A stretch of DNA of 34,303 nucleotides from Clostridia bacterium (lineage in GTDB: Bacteria; Bacillota; Clostridia; Peptostreptococcales; Anaerovoracaceae), in NCBI GenBank assembly GCA_024693105.1, contig JAILLO010000023.1, positions 1 to 34,303 on the forward strand, in the 5' to 3' direction. The translations under genes and the position numbers were made by a program. Position 1 is the stretch's first letter. Each line of letters opens with the position of its first letter. This document shows, in pieces, positions 16,891-25,981 of this stretch. Below the pieces are notes generated by a model. It did not search any database. It was not told where the DNA came from and saw nothing but the letters and a program-made list of their open reading frames with translations.

Positions 16891-18867
16891 CTATTCTTCG
16901 TCAGCAGCCTCTTCAGCAGCTTCATCTGCAGCTTCTTCAGCAACAGGAGCTTCAAGAGTTTCCTTGATGGAAAGGCTGATTCTCTTTCTTTCCTTGTCGA
17001 TGTCGAGAATCTTTGCGGAAACTTCCTGACCAACCTGAAGTTCGTCATTGATATTTGTAACTCTCTTGTGAGCAACTTCTGAAATATGTACAAGACCGTC
17101 AAGACCCGGTTCAAGTTCTACAAAAGCACCGTATTCTTTGATCTGAACAACCTTGCCTGCAACAACCTGACCGATCTGATAGTTTTCGTCGATAACCGAC
17201 CAAGGTTCAGGCTTGTTCTGCTTCATACCGAGGGAAATCTTTCCCTTTTCCGCATTCATGGAAAGAACCTTTACCTGAATCTTCTGTCCGATTGAAAGAA
17301 CTTCCTGTGGGTGCTTCAGCTTGCCCCAGGAGATTTCCGAAATGTGGAGAAGTCCGTCGATTCCGCCAACATCAACAAATGCACCGTAGTCGGTAAATCT
17401 CATGATTGTACCTTCCACAACATCGCCTACATTGAGCTTGGACCAGATTTCTTCAATCTTCTTTGCTCTTTCTTCTGCAAGAACAGCCTTGTGTGAGAAT
17501 ACTGCCTTGCCTCTCTTCTGATCGACTCTTGACACTTTAACTGTCAGAACCTGACCTAAAAATTCTTCTGCACTTTCAACAAATTTGTCTGAAAGCTGCG
17601 AAAGCGGAATAAAACCGGAAACTTCCTTGTAAGCTGCGATAACGCCGCCGTTAACCTGCTTAACAACCTTAACACTAATAGTTGATTTATCTTCAAGAGC
17701 ACTATTAATCTCATCCCAGTGCTCATTTACTTCAAGCTTCTTCTTTGAAAGCAAAATAGTGCCATCACCGTCATCAGTCTTAATAACCTTAGCCTGGATT
17801 TCGTCCCCTTCTTTAAATAAATCTTTGAGCTTCTGATCTCCTTCAAGAGTAAGCTCTTCCTTCGGAATAATTCCGTCTTTTTTGCATCCCAGGTTTACGA
17901 TGATTTCTTTGTCTGTAACCTGATGAATCTTGCCATTAACGATTTCGCCGGCGCGCGGGAGTCTTAACTGTTTTTCAATCTCATCCATGTACTCGGCCAT
18001 TAAATTAGTTTCTTTGTTCTCAGTGATAACTTCACTCATGTTAGCAATAACCTCCTCAATAACACATTCGGGCGTCGATGCACCCGCGGTTAGTCCTATT
18101 CTATTACAAAATTTAACTTCTTTCAATGGTAAATCTGCTTTATTTTCCACAAAATATGTTTTTTCGCAAAATTTTTTCGAAATTTCATACAATTTACGTG
18201 TATTTGAGCTGTCTCTCCCACCGATTACTATCATTACATCAACATTTTTTGCTGTATTTATGCAACTATCTTGCCGCTGCTGCGTCGCGCTGCATATAGT
18301 ATTGCGAACTTCAAATTTCTTGCCGCGGCTTTCAAGAGCGGCAATAACATCATCAAAAAGAGATTTCCTTATGGTCGTCTGCGCAACGACAAAAAAATTA
18401 TCCGAGTCCAGATTTGCGGCCTCTTCCGGTGAATTGATAATAACCGCATTGTTCCCGCACCAGCCGTTTATGCCCTGCACCTCGGGATGATCTTTGTCGC
18501 CCACAATCAGCACGTTTGAACCGCCGGATGCAGCCTCATGAACAAGCTGGTGAATTTTTTCGACAAACGGACATGTTGCGTCTGTCAGAGTAATCCCGCG
18601 CGACGCCGCCTTGTCGTAAAAAGCCGCCGCCTCTCCGTGAGACCTGACAATTACAGTGTCCTCTTCCCCTGCCTCGTCAAGGTCGTAAATAATATCAACG
18701 CCCTGCTCTTTCAGCCTGTCCGTAACAAATTTGTTGTGTATAAGCGGGCCGCAGGTATATATTTTTCCGCTTCCGGTGTGGTTTTTCACAGCCTCCTCGG
18801 TCTTTGTAATCGCGCGCCTGACTCCAAAGCAGAATCCCGAATGCTCTGCTCTGATTATTTCTGCCAT
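16891..18867 (-). CDS. ispH: IspH-ribosomal protein S1 fusion
   Basis: 658 aa. Residues 1-285 are 4-hydroxy-3-methylbut-2-enyl diphosphate reductase, the last enzyme of the MEP isoprenoid pathway: iron-sulfur cysteines C13 (GFCFGV), C99 (DATCPFV) and C192 (TICSATQQRQ), plus the catalytic Glu in DHPEV (E129). From about 310 four S1 RNA-binding domains follow, beginning near RAGEIVNGKIHQV, KSTISVKVVKQV, GDVVEGTIMRFTDYGAF and GQVVAGKVVQIKEYGAF. The C-terminal tail is Glu/Ala-rich. The junction is in one clean frame, so this is a real fusion, a form known in many Clostridia. AAAAGGAG precedes ATG; a TTGACG box at 18915-18920 may belong to its promoter. Why isoprenoid synthesis and translation-type RNA binding are joined is unknown. 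Confidence 0.95.
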   Translation of the reverse strand: MAEIIRAEHSGFCFGVRRAITKTEEAVKNHTGSGKIYTCGPLIHNKFVTDRLKEQGVDIIYDLDEAGEEDTVIVRSHGEAAAFYDKAASRGITLTDATCPFVEKIHQLVHEAASGGSNVLIVGDKDHPEVQGINGWCGNNAVIINSPEEAANLDSDNFFVVAQTTIRKSLFDDVIAALESRGKKFEVRNTICSATQQRQDSCINTAKNVDVMIVIGGRDSSNTRKLYEISKKFCEKTYFVENKADLPLKEVKFCNRIGLTAGASTPECVIEEVIANMSEVITENKETNLMAEYMDEIEKQLRLPRAGEIVNGKIHQVTDKEIIVNLGCKKDGIIPKEELTLEGDQKLKDLFKEGDEIQAKVIKTDDGDGTILLSKKKLEVNEHWDEINSALEDKSTISVKVVKQVNGGVIAAYKEVSGFIPLSQLSDKFVESAEEFLGQVLTVKVSRVDQKRGKAVFSHKAVLAEERAKKIEEIWSKLNVGDVVEGTIMRFTDYGAFVDVGGIDGLLHISEISWGKLKHPQEVLSIGQKIQVKVLSMNAEKGKISLGMKQNKPEPWSVIDENYQIGQVVAGKVVQIKEYGAFVELEPGLDGLVHISEVAHKRVTNINDELQVGQEVSAKILDIDKERKRISLSIKETLEAPVAEEAADEAAEEAADEE

Positions 18868-18944
18868 CTGTAACTCCTTTTTTATTTAAATATATGACCC
18901 GGTTCCCGGCGGGCCGTCAAATGCAGGATGATTTTTCCGTGTAA

Positions 18945-20219
18945 TTATTTCATTTTTTTCAGACCTTCAAGGAATTTTTTGAAGGCTGCCTCGCTTCCGT
19001 TTTCTGTCGGACGGTAATAATTTGTGCCTTCACGGTAAAGGTCGTCCGGAAGGTACTGCTGCTTCACATAGCCGCCGTAGCTGTGAGGATATTTGTAGCC
19101 TATGCCGTGGCCTCTTTTTGCTGCCCCGCTGTAATGACTGTCCTTGAGGTGGTCCGGCACGTCATCCGTTTTGCGCGTTTTCAAATCATGCATTGCGCTT
19201 ACAAGCGCCTCATTCGCCGCATTCGATTTCGGGCAGGACGCAAGAAGAACGGTTGCGTGTGCCAGATTTATCTGCGCCTCCGGATAGCCGGTCATAAGTG
19301 CAGCCTGAACACAGGATGTCACTATTGAAATCGCGCTCGGATAAGCCATTCCTATATCCTCGCTTGCCATTACCATAAGACGTCTTCCGATCATCTGAAT
19401 GTCTGCTCCGCCGTCTATAAGCCTTGCAAGATAATGAACTGCAGCATCGGGGTCACTTCCCCGCACAGACTTTTGGAGAGCCGACAAAAGATTATATTTA
19501 TCCTCGCTTCTGTCATAAAAAAGAGTCTGGCGCTGCATTGCCTCGCCTATCAAGGCCGTTGTAATCTTCCTGCCCTCACCCGCGTTTTCCGCAATAAATC
19601 CGAGTGTATCAAGTGCAACTCTTGCATCGCCCGCACTCATTTCAGCAAGCACACGCAAAGCGTCGTCTTCAAATTCGAGCTTGAGTGCCCCAAGGCCTTT
19701 TTCCCTGTTTTCAAGACAGGAATTAAGAATCGATATAATATCATCCGTTTCAAGTCTTTTGAATTCGTAAATATGCCTTACTCTGCTGATAATAGCGTTA
19801 TTTACGGCAAAATACGGGTTTTCGGTAGTGCTTCCTATAAATCTGATAACGCCCTCCTCTATAGCCTTGAGAAGCGAATCCTGCTGAAGCTTGTTCCATC
19901 TGTGAAATTCATCTACGTAGACGTATGTCGTTTCATTTTGAAGTCCGAAGAAAGCGTTTCCGGCACTTTCGATAATTTCCTTAAGTTCTTTGGTTCCCGC
20001 TGTCGTGGCATTGATTTCACGGAAATTTGCATTCATTTCCTTTGCAATGATACGCGCAAGAGTAGTTTTGCCCGTGCCTGAAGGACCGAAAAAAATGGCC
20101 GAATCAAATGTTTTGTTTTTTATTGAATTGTAAAGAAGCGAACCCTTGTACATAAAGTGCTTCTGCCCCGCAAATTCCTCAAGACTGTCGGGGCGCATAC
20201 GCGTCGATAATGGTACCAT
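18945..20219 (-). CDS. rarA: Replication-associated recombination protein RarA (MgsA)
   Basis: 424 aa. AAA+ ATPase of the RarA/WRNIP1 family, acting at stalled replication forks, related to clamp loaders and RuvB. Walker A FFGPSGTGKTTLARII, Walker B YVYVDEFHRWNKLQQDSLL (DEFHR rather than the common DEIHR), sensor 1 FIGSTTENPYFAVN, and the C-terminal tetramerisation region with HYSGAAKRGHGIGYKYPH and YLPDDL. The open frame allows a Met ten codons upstream, but ATG at 20219 has AAAGGAAG at good spacing and gives MVPLSTRMRPDSLEEFAGQ, typical of the family. It stands alone; the 242 bases upstream (20220-20461) hold a GC-rich leader with no clear promoter and the terminator of the next gene. Confidence 0.95.
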   Translation of the reverse strand: MVPLSTRMRPDSLEEFAGQKHFMYKGSLLYNSIKNKTFDSAIFFGPSGTGKTTLARIIAKEMNANFREINATTAGTKELKEIIESAGNAFFGLQNETTYVYVDEFHRWNKLQQDSLLKAIEEGVIRFIGSTTENPYFAVNNAIISRVRHIYEFKRLETDDIISILNSCLENREKGLGALKLEFEDDALRVLAEMSAGDARVALDTLGFIAENAGEGRKITTALIGEAMQRQTLFYDRSEDKYNLLSALQKSVRGSDPDAAVHYLARLIDGGADIQMIGRRLMVMASEDIGMAYPSAISIVTSCVQAALMTGYPEAQINLAHATVLLASCPKSNAANEALVSAMHDLKTRKTDDVPDHLKDSHYSGAAKRGHGIGYKYPHSYGGYVKQQYLPDDLYREGTNYYRPTENGSEAAFKKFLEGLKKMK

Positions 20220-20360
20220 AATTCTTCCTTTCAACACAAAAGGCCGCAAAGCCGTTTCATCGACCCGTCCTCAGCCTTCCGCCCGGGGCCGTGCCGTTAT
20301 CTTTAAATGCGGGCCTGCCGCAACACATAATTTCCCGCTCCAATAATATATCACATATTC

Positions 20361-20401
20361 CAAAAAACCAAAAGGCGAAGCTTTCGCTTCGCCTTTTGGT
20401 T
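20361..20401 (-). terminator. Terminator of the basic membrane-protein gene
   Basis: A perfect 16-base-pair stem (20366-20381 with 20386-20401), loop TTTC on the plus strand, followed on the minus strand by TTTTTT. It lies 60 bases past the stop at 20462. Confidence 0.85.
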
Positions 20402-20461
20402 AGGGTTGTTAGGGGTGGTTGTTTATAGAACGGTTTTCAACCGTGTATTTCAAATTTTTCG

Positions 20462-21334
20462 CTAATCGTCGACTTTCGTAATGCCTTTCATGATCTTGCC
20501 GTACTTCACATTTCTCTGCTCGGTCCAGTCTGTAATCGTATCAATTTCGTTAATCCTGTAAATGCCATCGGACGCCTTGACAATTTCAAGTCTCCACATT
20601 CCGTCAATAGTCGAACCGATGCCTTCCGGCCAGCGTGTCTTGCTGTAAGTGTCGTTTGATTCGACAAGCGTAAGGTCGCAGTATACTTCAACATAAGTAA
20701 ATGCCTGATCCGGATAGCTTATAACTTTTCTGATGTGCGGGTTCGCTGCCGTCCTGACCATTTTGTGGAATTCGCAGGTCTGCTTCTTTGTATCCGCATC
20801 ACCGTTACCGTCAAGATATTCTCTGCAGGCGTCGCTTACATATTCATAGCCTTCTCTTCCTGTCACATTGCGGTAATCCACCGAACCTGCCGCAAGAGAG
20901 TAATCCTTTGCAACCTGCTCGATAAGATCTATATCCTCGATAGAAGACCTGTTGACGCTTTCAAGAACCGTATCCTTGTAAACACCGTACATTCCGGAAA
21001 ACTCTGTAATAACATCATGCGTTTCAAGATTTATTTCTTCAAGCTCCGGATGAGCTTTTTTGTATTCAAGATAATGACTCAGTGCAAAAGTTGCAACCGC
21101 AAATATGGCCACAATAAGCAATAATGCCAAAAACACGTGCAGAATTCTTTTCCTGCGTCTTCTCAGCTCCCTGCCCTTTTGAATCGCTATTTCATATGCG
21201 CCCGGGCGCCTTCTGCGGTCGTAATCCGAATCCGCACGGCTTCCCCGGGCGTAGTTTCTGTCGCGTGAGTCTGTTCCTCTGTAATCTCTGTTGTAATCTC
21301 TTTTGTAATCTCTGTCTCCTAAACGCCCCGCCAT
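20462..21334 (-). CDS. Unrecognised single-pass membrane protein with basic, repeat-like N-terminus
   Basis: 290 aa; I do not recognise the family. The first 65 residues are strongly charged, rich in Arg, Asp and Tyr, with DYKRDYNRDYRG-type repeats and an RRRRKR run just before the membrane. One hydrophobic segment (about 66-87, HVFLALLLIVAIFAVATFAL) is followed by about 200 soluble residues with scattered aromatics and Cys pairs, so the topology is N-in, C-out. The outer part, including VEVYCDLTLVESNDTYSKT and MWRLEIVKASDGIYRINEI, reads like a compact beta-rich domain. GGAGG precedes ATG, and TATAAT at 21362-21367 may be its -10. It has its own terminator, so it is monocistronic. It could be a cell-wall or division-associated protein, but nothing here proves it. 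Confidence 0.75.
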   Translation of the reverse strand: MAGRLGDRDYKRDYNRDYRGTDSRDRNYARGSRADSDYDRRRRPGAYEIAIQKGRELRRRRKRILHVFLALLLIVAIFAVATFALSHYLEYKKAHPELEEINLETHDVITEFSGMYGVYKDTVLESVNRSSIEDIDLIEQVAKDYSLAAGSVDYRNVTGREGYEYVSDACREYLDGNGDADTKKQTCEFHKMVRTAANPHIRKVISYPDQAFTYVEVYCDLTLVESNDTYSKTRWPEGIGSTIDGMWRLEIVKASDGIYRINEIDTITDWTEQRNVKYGKIMKGITKVDD

Positions 21335-21361
21335 AATAACCTCCTGCCTGATATCCCGCAG

Positions 21362-21367
21362 ATTATA
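21362..21367 (-). promoter_or_regulatory. Candidate -10 of the basic membrane-protein gene
   Basis: Minus-strand TATAAT, 28 bases before the ATG at 21334; no good -35 is visible. It lies in the 394-base divergent region 21335-21728. That region is AT-rich and otherwise shows only short imperfect repeats of an ACTGT motif, with no riboswitch or small gene that I can support. Confidence 0.4.
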
Positions 21368-21629
21368 TTAGTCGAATAAATTGCTGTATCCGCTGTATTT
21401 ACTGTAATTTCAGTATACAACATGGCCGAACATTTTTACATCAGATAATTGAATTTTGTAATACTGTGTTCTTTACAGTCACATTTTACAAAGGTTATCT
21501 CTGCATGTCAATAGTTTTTGTGACTTTTTCGTGTATCCGCTTGCAAACGTCTGATACCATATTGTAACAATTATATGTATCTAAAGAAATCTTTAGGAAA
21601 AAATGGCAGTTGCATTTTTGAAATTATTG

Positions 21630-21635
21630 TATAAT
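21630..21635 (+). promoter_or_regulatory. Candidate -10 of the chemoreceptor gene
   Basis: TATAAT 94 bases before the ATG at 21729. TTGCAT lies only 14 bases upstream and CAGTTG at 17 is weak, so the -35 is uncertain. This leaves a leader of about 85 bases without obvious structure. Confidence 0.4.
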
Positions 21636-21728
21636 TATTCTTGTCTGATTTTTGTTATTCGACATTAATCAACGCTTTTATATTCTTAATTTATTTTTAT
21701 TTTTAATTCTTCAAATGGAGGGAACAAA

Positions 21729-24700
21729 ATGAAGGGATTAACAAAAAAAGTAATGCTGTGGATAACCATTCCTATCATTATTGTTTTCATACTGGCTACG
21801 CTCTGTATGAGATTCTACACTTCCGCCAATGTTTCGGAAACAATCAGCAAAGACCTTGTGATGCAGGCAGATTCGCTCACAAGCAGGGTTACGGAATTCT
21901 TTGACCGGCACGAAGCCTTTTGCGAAACAATTGCAGCCGACAACAACGCGGTAAACATTATCAAGTCGACTGCACAACAGGGGATTACATTTGATGCGTC
22001 ACCTCTTTACAGTTCGGTTCAAAAGAATCTTGAAAACCAGACAAAACTGTATCCTGCCGTAATGACATCATATTTTGGAAGTCTTCTTCAGAATGACTTT
22101 ATGGCAAGCGACGGTTCGGTTCTTTGGAAAGATGCACCCGGCCTTGTGGTTAAGGACAGAGAATGGGGCGCTTCCGCGGCAAAAGGCAAAATCTGCTACA
22201 CGGCGCCTTATACAGATGCGATTACAGGCTCGGTTGTCACAACTATTTCCGTTCCGGTATTTGACGGCGATACTCCTGTTGCAGCCTTCGCAATAGACCT
22301 GCTGCTTACAGATGCGCAGACAATTTTCAGAGAAGCAAAAATCGGAGAAACCGGCTTTGCGGTTGCAATCCTGCCGGACGGTACGATTTTCTACCATCCG
22401 AATAAAGAGTTTATCAACAAAAACATAAAAGATACAGGTCTTTCCAAAGAAGGACTTGCAGCCATCGAGAAACACGAATCCGGAAGCATTTTCGAATTCA
22501 GTTATAACGGCGAAACGTATATCGGCACATTCAACGATATAGGTGAAACAAACTGGTCAATGCTCACCTGCATGACAAAGAGCGAGGCTTTCACTCTCGC
22601 ATCATCGCTTACAAAAATTACGATCCTTGTCCTTTTGGCCGCTCTTCTTGTAATCATAGTTCTTGTATATATAATTATCGGCAAGATTATAAGGCCGATT
22701 AAAAACATGGTGGCTACCGCAAATCAGCTGGCCGAAGGAAACATAAACGTCGACTGTGAGTACAGAGAAAATCCTTCCGATGAGGTCGACGAACTTATCA
22801 ACGCATTTGCGGCTGTTGTTTCAAACAGCAGAAAGCAGGTTGAAGATCTTGATCGTCTTGCCGGCGGCGAAACCGACTTCACCGTTGAAATACGAAATAA
22901 AAACGATGCACTTAACATCGCTTTAAATAAAACAACCGAGACGATTAACAGTCTGATTGAAGAAACCTCACAGCTTACACAGTATGCTATACTCGGAAAC
23001 ACTTCCGTCAGGGGCGACGACTCAAAATTCGAAGGCGGTTACAAGCGCATAATTGAAGGCTTTAACCATACTCTTGATGCAACAATGAAAGAAGTTTCCA
23101 ACCTTGCGAATGTTATCGAGGCCCTCGGAAAAGGTGAGCTTCCTGCAATTGAAAACAACTCGCCGGGTGATTACAAAGAAATCGTTGATTCACTCATTTC
23201 ATCCGTCGCAAGCATAGAACAGCTTGTCAAAGACACACAGGGTATGGCAAACGCCGCTCTTTCGGGTGATTACAGCGTAAGAGCCGATATTGATTCTTAT
23301 AAGGGTGAATTCAAAACAGTTATCGACGGAATTAACAAAACTCTCGATATGGTTGTCGACAAAACGGCATGGTACGAAAATATTATCGATTCCATCCCTC
23401 TTCCTGTTCAGGTTATGGATACAGACAGGAAATGGAACTTCGTCAACAAATCATTCGAAAAAATGTTTGCCGACCACGGTCTTATCAAAGACGCCCATGA
23501 GCTTTACGGTGAATCCTGCCATGTCGACGGACTTGAAATCTGCGGCGTAGATGCACTTGTAAACGACGGCAGACAGGAATCCTCGCTTAAATGGGGAACG
23601 CAGGAAATGATTCAGACTACTGCGGGAATCGAAAACTCATCCGGAAATGTTATAGGTTATGTAGGCACGATTCAGGATGTCACAAGCATGCTCTCGGTTA
23701 CAAAATATGCCGAAGCTGAAGTTGAAAGATTTGCAAACAACCTCGGACAGCTTGCAGCCGGCGTATTCGAATTTGAGGATTCATCTCAGGAGGTTAACGA
23801 ATATACCGCACAGACCGCCGCAATGTTTGCGAAGATTGACGAAAGCATGAAGGATGTTTCAAGAGCAGTAAAGAAGCTCATTGAAGATACTAAAACTCTT
23901 GCAGATGCCGCTGTTGAGGGCGATCTTGAAAAGAGAATCGATGTCAGTGCACACTCGGGCGAATATGCGGAAGTTATGCAAGGCATCAACGAAACCGTTG
24001 ACGCAATTCTTTCGCCTATAGAGGAAACCCTGCTTGTGCTTCAGGAAATGGCAAAGGGAAATCTTCACCGCATGGTTGAGGGTAATTATAAAGGCGGTCA
24101 CGCACAGACAAAGAATGCACTGAATACAACCATCATGAACATGCGCTCGGTAATTGATGAAATTTCGGAAATTCTCCTTTCCATAGGAAACGGAGACCTC
24201 ACGGTCAAAGTCAATGCAGACAATTATGCAGGTGATTTCGTTACTATAAGAGAATCTCTTTACACGATTATTTCGAAACTCAGCGGTATAATTACGGATC
24301 TGAACAAATCCTCAGACCTTGTTGCAAACAGTTCGAAGCAGCTTTCAAATGCTTCGCAGGCACTTGCAAGCGGTTCAACCGAGCAGGCAAGCGCAATTGA
24401 AGAACTCACTTCAACTGTTAACGACATCGCAGAGCAGACAAAGAACAACGCCTCAAATGCTCAAAAGGCAAGCGATCTTGCAAACAACGTCAAAGAAAAT
24501 GCCGAGCTTGGAGACCAGCGCATGAAGGATATGCTCGTTTCAATGAATGAAATAAGCCAGTCTTCCGCAAATATCGGAAACATCATCAAGGTAATCAACG
24601 ATATAGCGTTCCAGACCAATATACTTTCGCTCAATGCTTCAGTAGAAGCCGCAAGAGCCGGCGAACACGGCAAGGGCTTTGCGGTTGTTGCTGACGAAGT

Positions 24701-25196
24701 AAGAAATCTTGCAGCAAAATCAGCAGAAGCGGCAAGCGAAACTACTGCCCTTATCGAAGGCTCAATGCAAAAGGTTGAAGCAGGAACTCACATTGCCGAT
24801 GAAACTGCTGCTGCCCTTTCCGAAATCGTAAACGGAATCGGAAAAGCTGCCGAACTTGTCAGCAATATCGCATCCGCATCAGGAGAGCAGGCAACCGGCA
24901 TTGCGGAAGTTCACAAAGGTATCGAACAGGTATCCGAGGTTGTACAAAACAACACTTCCACCGCGGAAGAAGCCGCAGCCTCATCCGAAGAGCTCTACGG
25001 TCAGGCAGAAATGCTCAGAAATCTTGTTGATTCCTTCCAAATCGATGAAGCTGCCCTCCGGGAGGCTCCGGCAGAGGAAGAAAACACATCCGTGTCTTCG
25101 GAAAGCTTCTCCGGTCCGACTATCGACCTTTCCGATTCGGATAACGAGGAAAACTATTACAGCATAGACCTCGGTTTTGAAAACGACAAATATTAA
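21729..25196 (+). CDS. Methyl-accepting chemotaxis protein with long cytoplasmic HAMP/PAS array
   Basis: 1155 aa, about twice a normal receptor. TM1 at about 9-29, a dCache-like extracellular sensor (about 35-290, including [14 protein letters not shown] and WSMLTCMT motifs), TM2 at 297-320, then a classical HAMP. Several HAMP-like helical units follow, recognisable by repeated endings such as [26 protein letters not shown] and [17 protein letters not shown]-like domain starts near residue 550 ([17 protein letters not shown]) and includes [15 protein letters not shown]. The signalling domain is intact, with the conserved tip [19 protein letters not shown] around residue 978. The tail is acidic and lacks a CheR-binding pentapeptide. 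GGAGGGA precedes ATG. No che or flagellar genes are nearby; it may serve chemotaxis or another Che-like pathway such as one controlling pili. Confidence 0.93.
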   Translation: MKGLTKKVMLWITIPIIIVFILATLCMRFYTSANVSETISKDLVMQADSLTSRVTEFFDRHEAFCETIAADNNAVNIIKSTAQQGITFDASPLYSSVQKNLENQTKLYPAVMTSYFGSLLQNDFMASDGSVLWKDAPGLVVKDREWGASAAKGKICYTAPYTDAITGSVVTTISVPVFDGDTPVAAFAIDLLLTDAQTIFREAKIGETGFAVAILPDGTIFYHPNKEFINKNIKDTGLSKEGLAAIEKHESGSIFEFSYNGETYIGTFNDIGETNWSMLTCMTKSEAFTLASSLTKITILVLLAALLVIIVLVYIIIGKIIRPIKNMVATANQLAEGNINVDCEYRENPSDEVDELINAFAAVVSNSRKQVEDLDRLAGGETDFTVEIRNKNDALNIALNKTTETINSLIEETSQLTQYAILGNTSVRGDDSKFEGGYKRIIEGFNHTLDATMKEVSNLANVIEALGKGELPAIENNSPGDYKEIVDSLISSVASIEQLVKDTQGMANAALSGDYSVRADIDSYKGEFKTVIDGINKTLDMVVDKTAWYENIIDSIPLPVQVMDTDRKWNFVNKSFEKMFADHGLIKDAHELYGESCHVDGLEICGVDALVNDGRQESSLKWGTQEMIQTTAGIENSSGNVIGYVGTIQDVTSMLSVTKYAEAEVERFANNLGQLAAGVFEFEDSSQEVNEYTAQTAAMFAKIDESMKDVSRAVKKLIEDTKTLADAAVEGDLEKRIDVSAHSGEYAEVMQGINETVDAILSPIEETLLVLQEMAKGNLHRMVEGNYKGGHAQTKNALNTTIMNMRSVIDEISEILLSIGNGDLTVKVNADNYAGDFVTIRESLYTIISKLSGIITDLNKSSDLVANSSKQLSNASQALASGSTEQASAIEELTSTVNDIAEQTKNNASNAQKASDLANNVKENAELGDQRMKDMLVSMNEISQSSANIGNIIKVINDIAFQTNILSLNASVEAARAGEHGKGFAVVADEVRNLAAKSAEAASETTALIEGSMQKVEAGTHIADETAAALSEIVNGIGKAAELVSNIASASGEQATGIAEVHKGIEQVSEVVQNNTSTAEEAAASSEELYGQAEMLRNLVDSFQIDEAALREAPAEEENTSVSSESFSGPTIDLSDSDNEENYYSIDLGFENDKY

Positions 25197-25237
25197 TATG
25201 CCTGCATATTAGAGGTAATCCAACTTTTGGGTGGAAA

Positions 25238-25307
25238 ATCCAAACGTTTTGGTGGGCCGGTTTAGTGGACAATTTAACTTTATCCAAACGTTTTGGTGGG
25301 CCGGTTT
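25238..25307. repeat. 26-bp direct repeat pair with internal dyad
   Basis: Identical 26-base copies at 25238-25263 and 25282-25307, period 44, each containing CCAAACGTTTTGG (an imperfect dyad) followed by TGGGCCGG. A diverged third copy (AATCCAACTTTTGGGTGG) begins near 25217. They lie in the 222-base gap after the chemoreceptor. Multiple spaced subrepeats are typical of the ends of some IS elements, such as the IS21 family, so this may be an IS-end remnant; no transposase is present. Confidence 0.8.
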
Positions 25308-25341
25308 GCCGGAGTGATTCCAATAATATTAACAAAAGACG

Positions 25342-25376
25342 GAGGTTTTGGACTTAAAAATCCAAAGCCTCTGTTC
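25342..25376 (+). terminator. Probable terminator after the chemoreceptor gene
   Basis: GAGGTTTTGGA (25342-25352) pairs with TCCAAAGCCTC (25361-25371) over 11 positions with one G-U, loop of 8; the following TGTTCTGCTTT is only moderately T-rich. It is also correctly placed, as a weaker read-out, for the convergent gene ending at 25419. Confidence 0.5.
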
Positions 25377-25418
25377 TGCTTTCGGGGTTCACTCATGCTG
25401 CCGGCGAAGCTCACGTTT

Positions 25419-25961
25419 TCAGTTGAGCCCGCACAGGCGGATCTCCCTTCTTATCAGGCCTGTCTGACCGATCATATCACTTACTGACATATTCACGCGT
25501 GCAAATCGTCTCAGATTTTCAAAATATCCCGAAGAATTACTACCCCTGCAGATTCCCTCAAGCTGCTCCAGAAACGCAGCAATCGTATCCTGTATCCTTA
25601 CTCTTGTGTTCTGAAACGGAACATATGCTATTCGTACGTTTCCCGTCATTGCATCAATATGAACCGTATCAAGATTCAGCTGAATTCTGGACGGATTGAT
25701 CAGATGTTCGCCTGCAGAAAGAAGCGCGCAAAGAACCTTCTCTGTTATTTCAATCGCCTGCAGCAGCGAAAAATCACCTGCGTCGGCAAGAGAAACATAG
25801 CCGCCGTAATTATATATAGCCCTGTCTGTCTCCTCCTCTCTTACAAATGCCATAGGCAAAAATGCCCTGCATCTGCCCGTCGTCAGCATATGCTTTTCGT
25901 ATTCCTTTATTGTTCCTGCACTGAATTCTCTCGAAAATGTATGTATTGTATCGTTATTCAA
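25419..25961 (-). CDS. DUF6382-like cytoplasmic protein of the pilin operon
   Basis: 180 aa with the start chosen here. No membrane segment or signal. Segments such as RAFLPMAFVREEETDRAIYN, LLSAGEHLINPSRIQLNLD and TGNVRIAYVPFQN resemble the DUF6382 domain, found in Bacillota next to TadE/Flp-type genes and often followed by an FHA domain; here no FHA domain is present. An ATG 33 bases upstream lies inside the preceding gene and lacks a ribosome binding site, whereas TTG at 25961 is preceded by AAGGGGG at good spacing, so TTG is preferred. It is the last gene of the five-gene pilin-like operon. The function is unknown; a regulatory or assembly role is a guess from context. Confidence 0.6.
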   Translation of the reverse strand: MNNDTIHTFSREFSAGTIKEYEKHMLTTGRCRAFLPMAFVREEETDRAIYNYGGYVSLADAGDFSLLQAIEITEKVLCALLSAGEHLINPSRIQLNLDTVHIDAMTGNVRIAYVPFQNTRVRIQDTIAAFLEQLEGICRGSNSSGYFENLRRFARVNMSVSDMIGQTGLIRREIRLCGLN

Positions 25962-25981
25962 AATATTTACCCCCTTTTTTA

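Noticed and set aside
16891..18867. IspH-S1 join as an artefact of a missed stop or frameshift
   Set aside because: The junction is in one continuous frame with no internal ribosome binding site required, and the same fusion is known from Clostridia.
21335..21728. Possible c-di-GMP riboswitch before the chemoreceptor or the pilin/SLH genes
   Set aside because: I looked for the GEMM core (GGCAAACC and CGCAAAGCC-type motifs) in the leaders at 21335-21728, 28807-29097 and 31684-31976 and found none.
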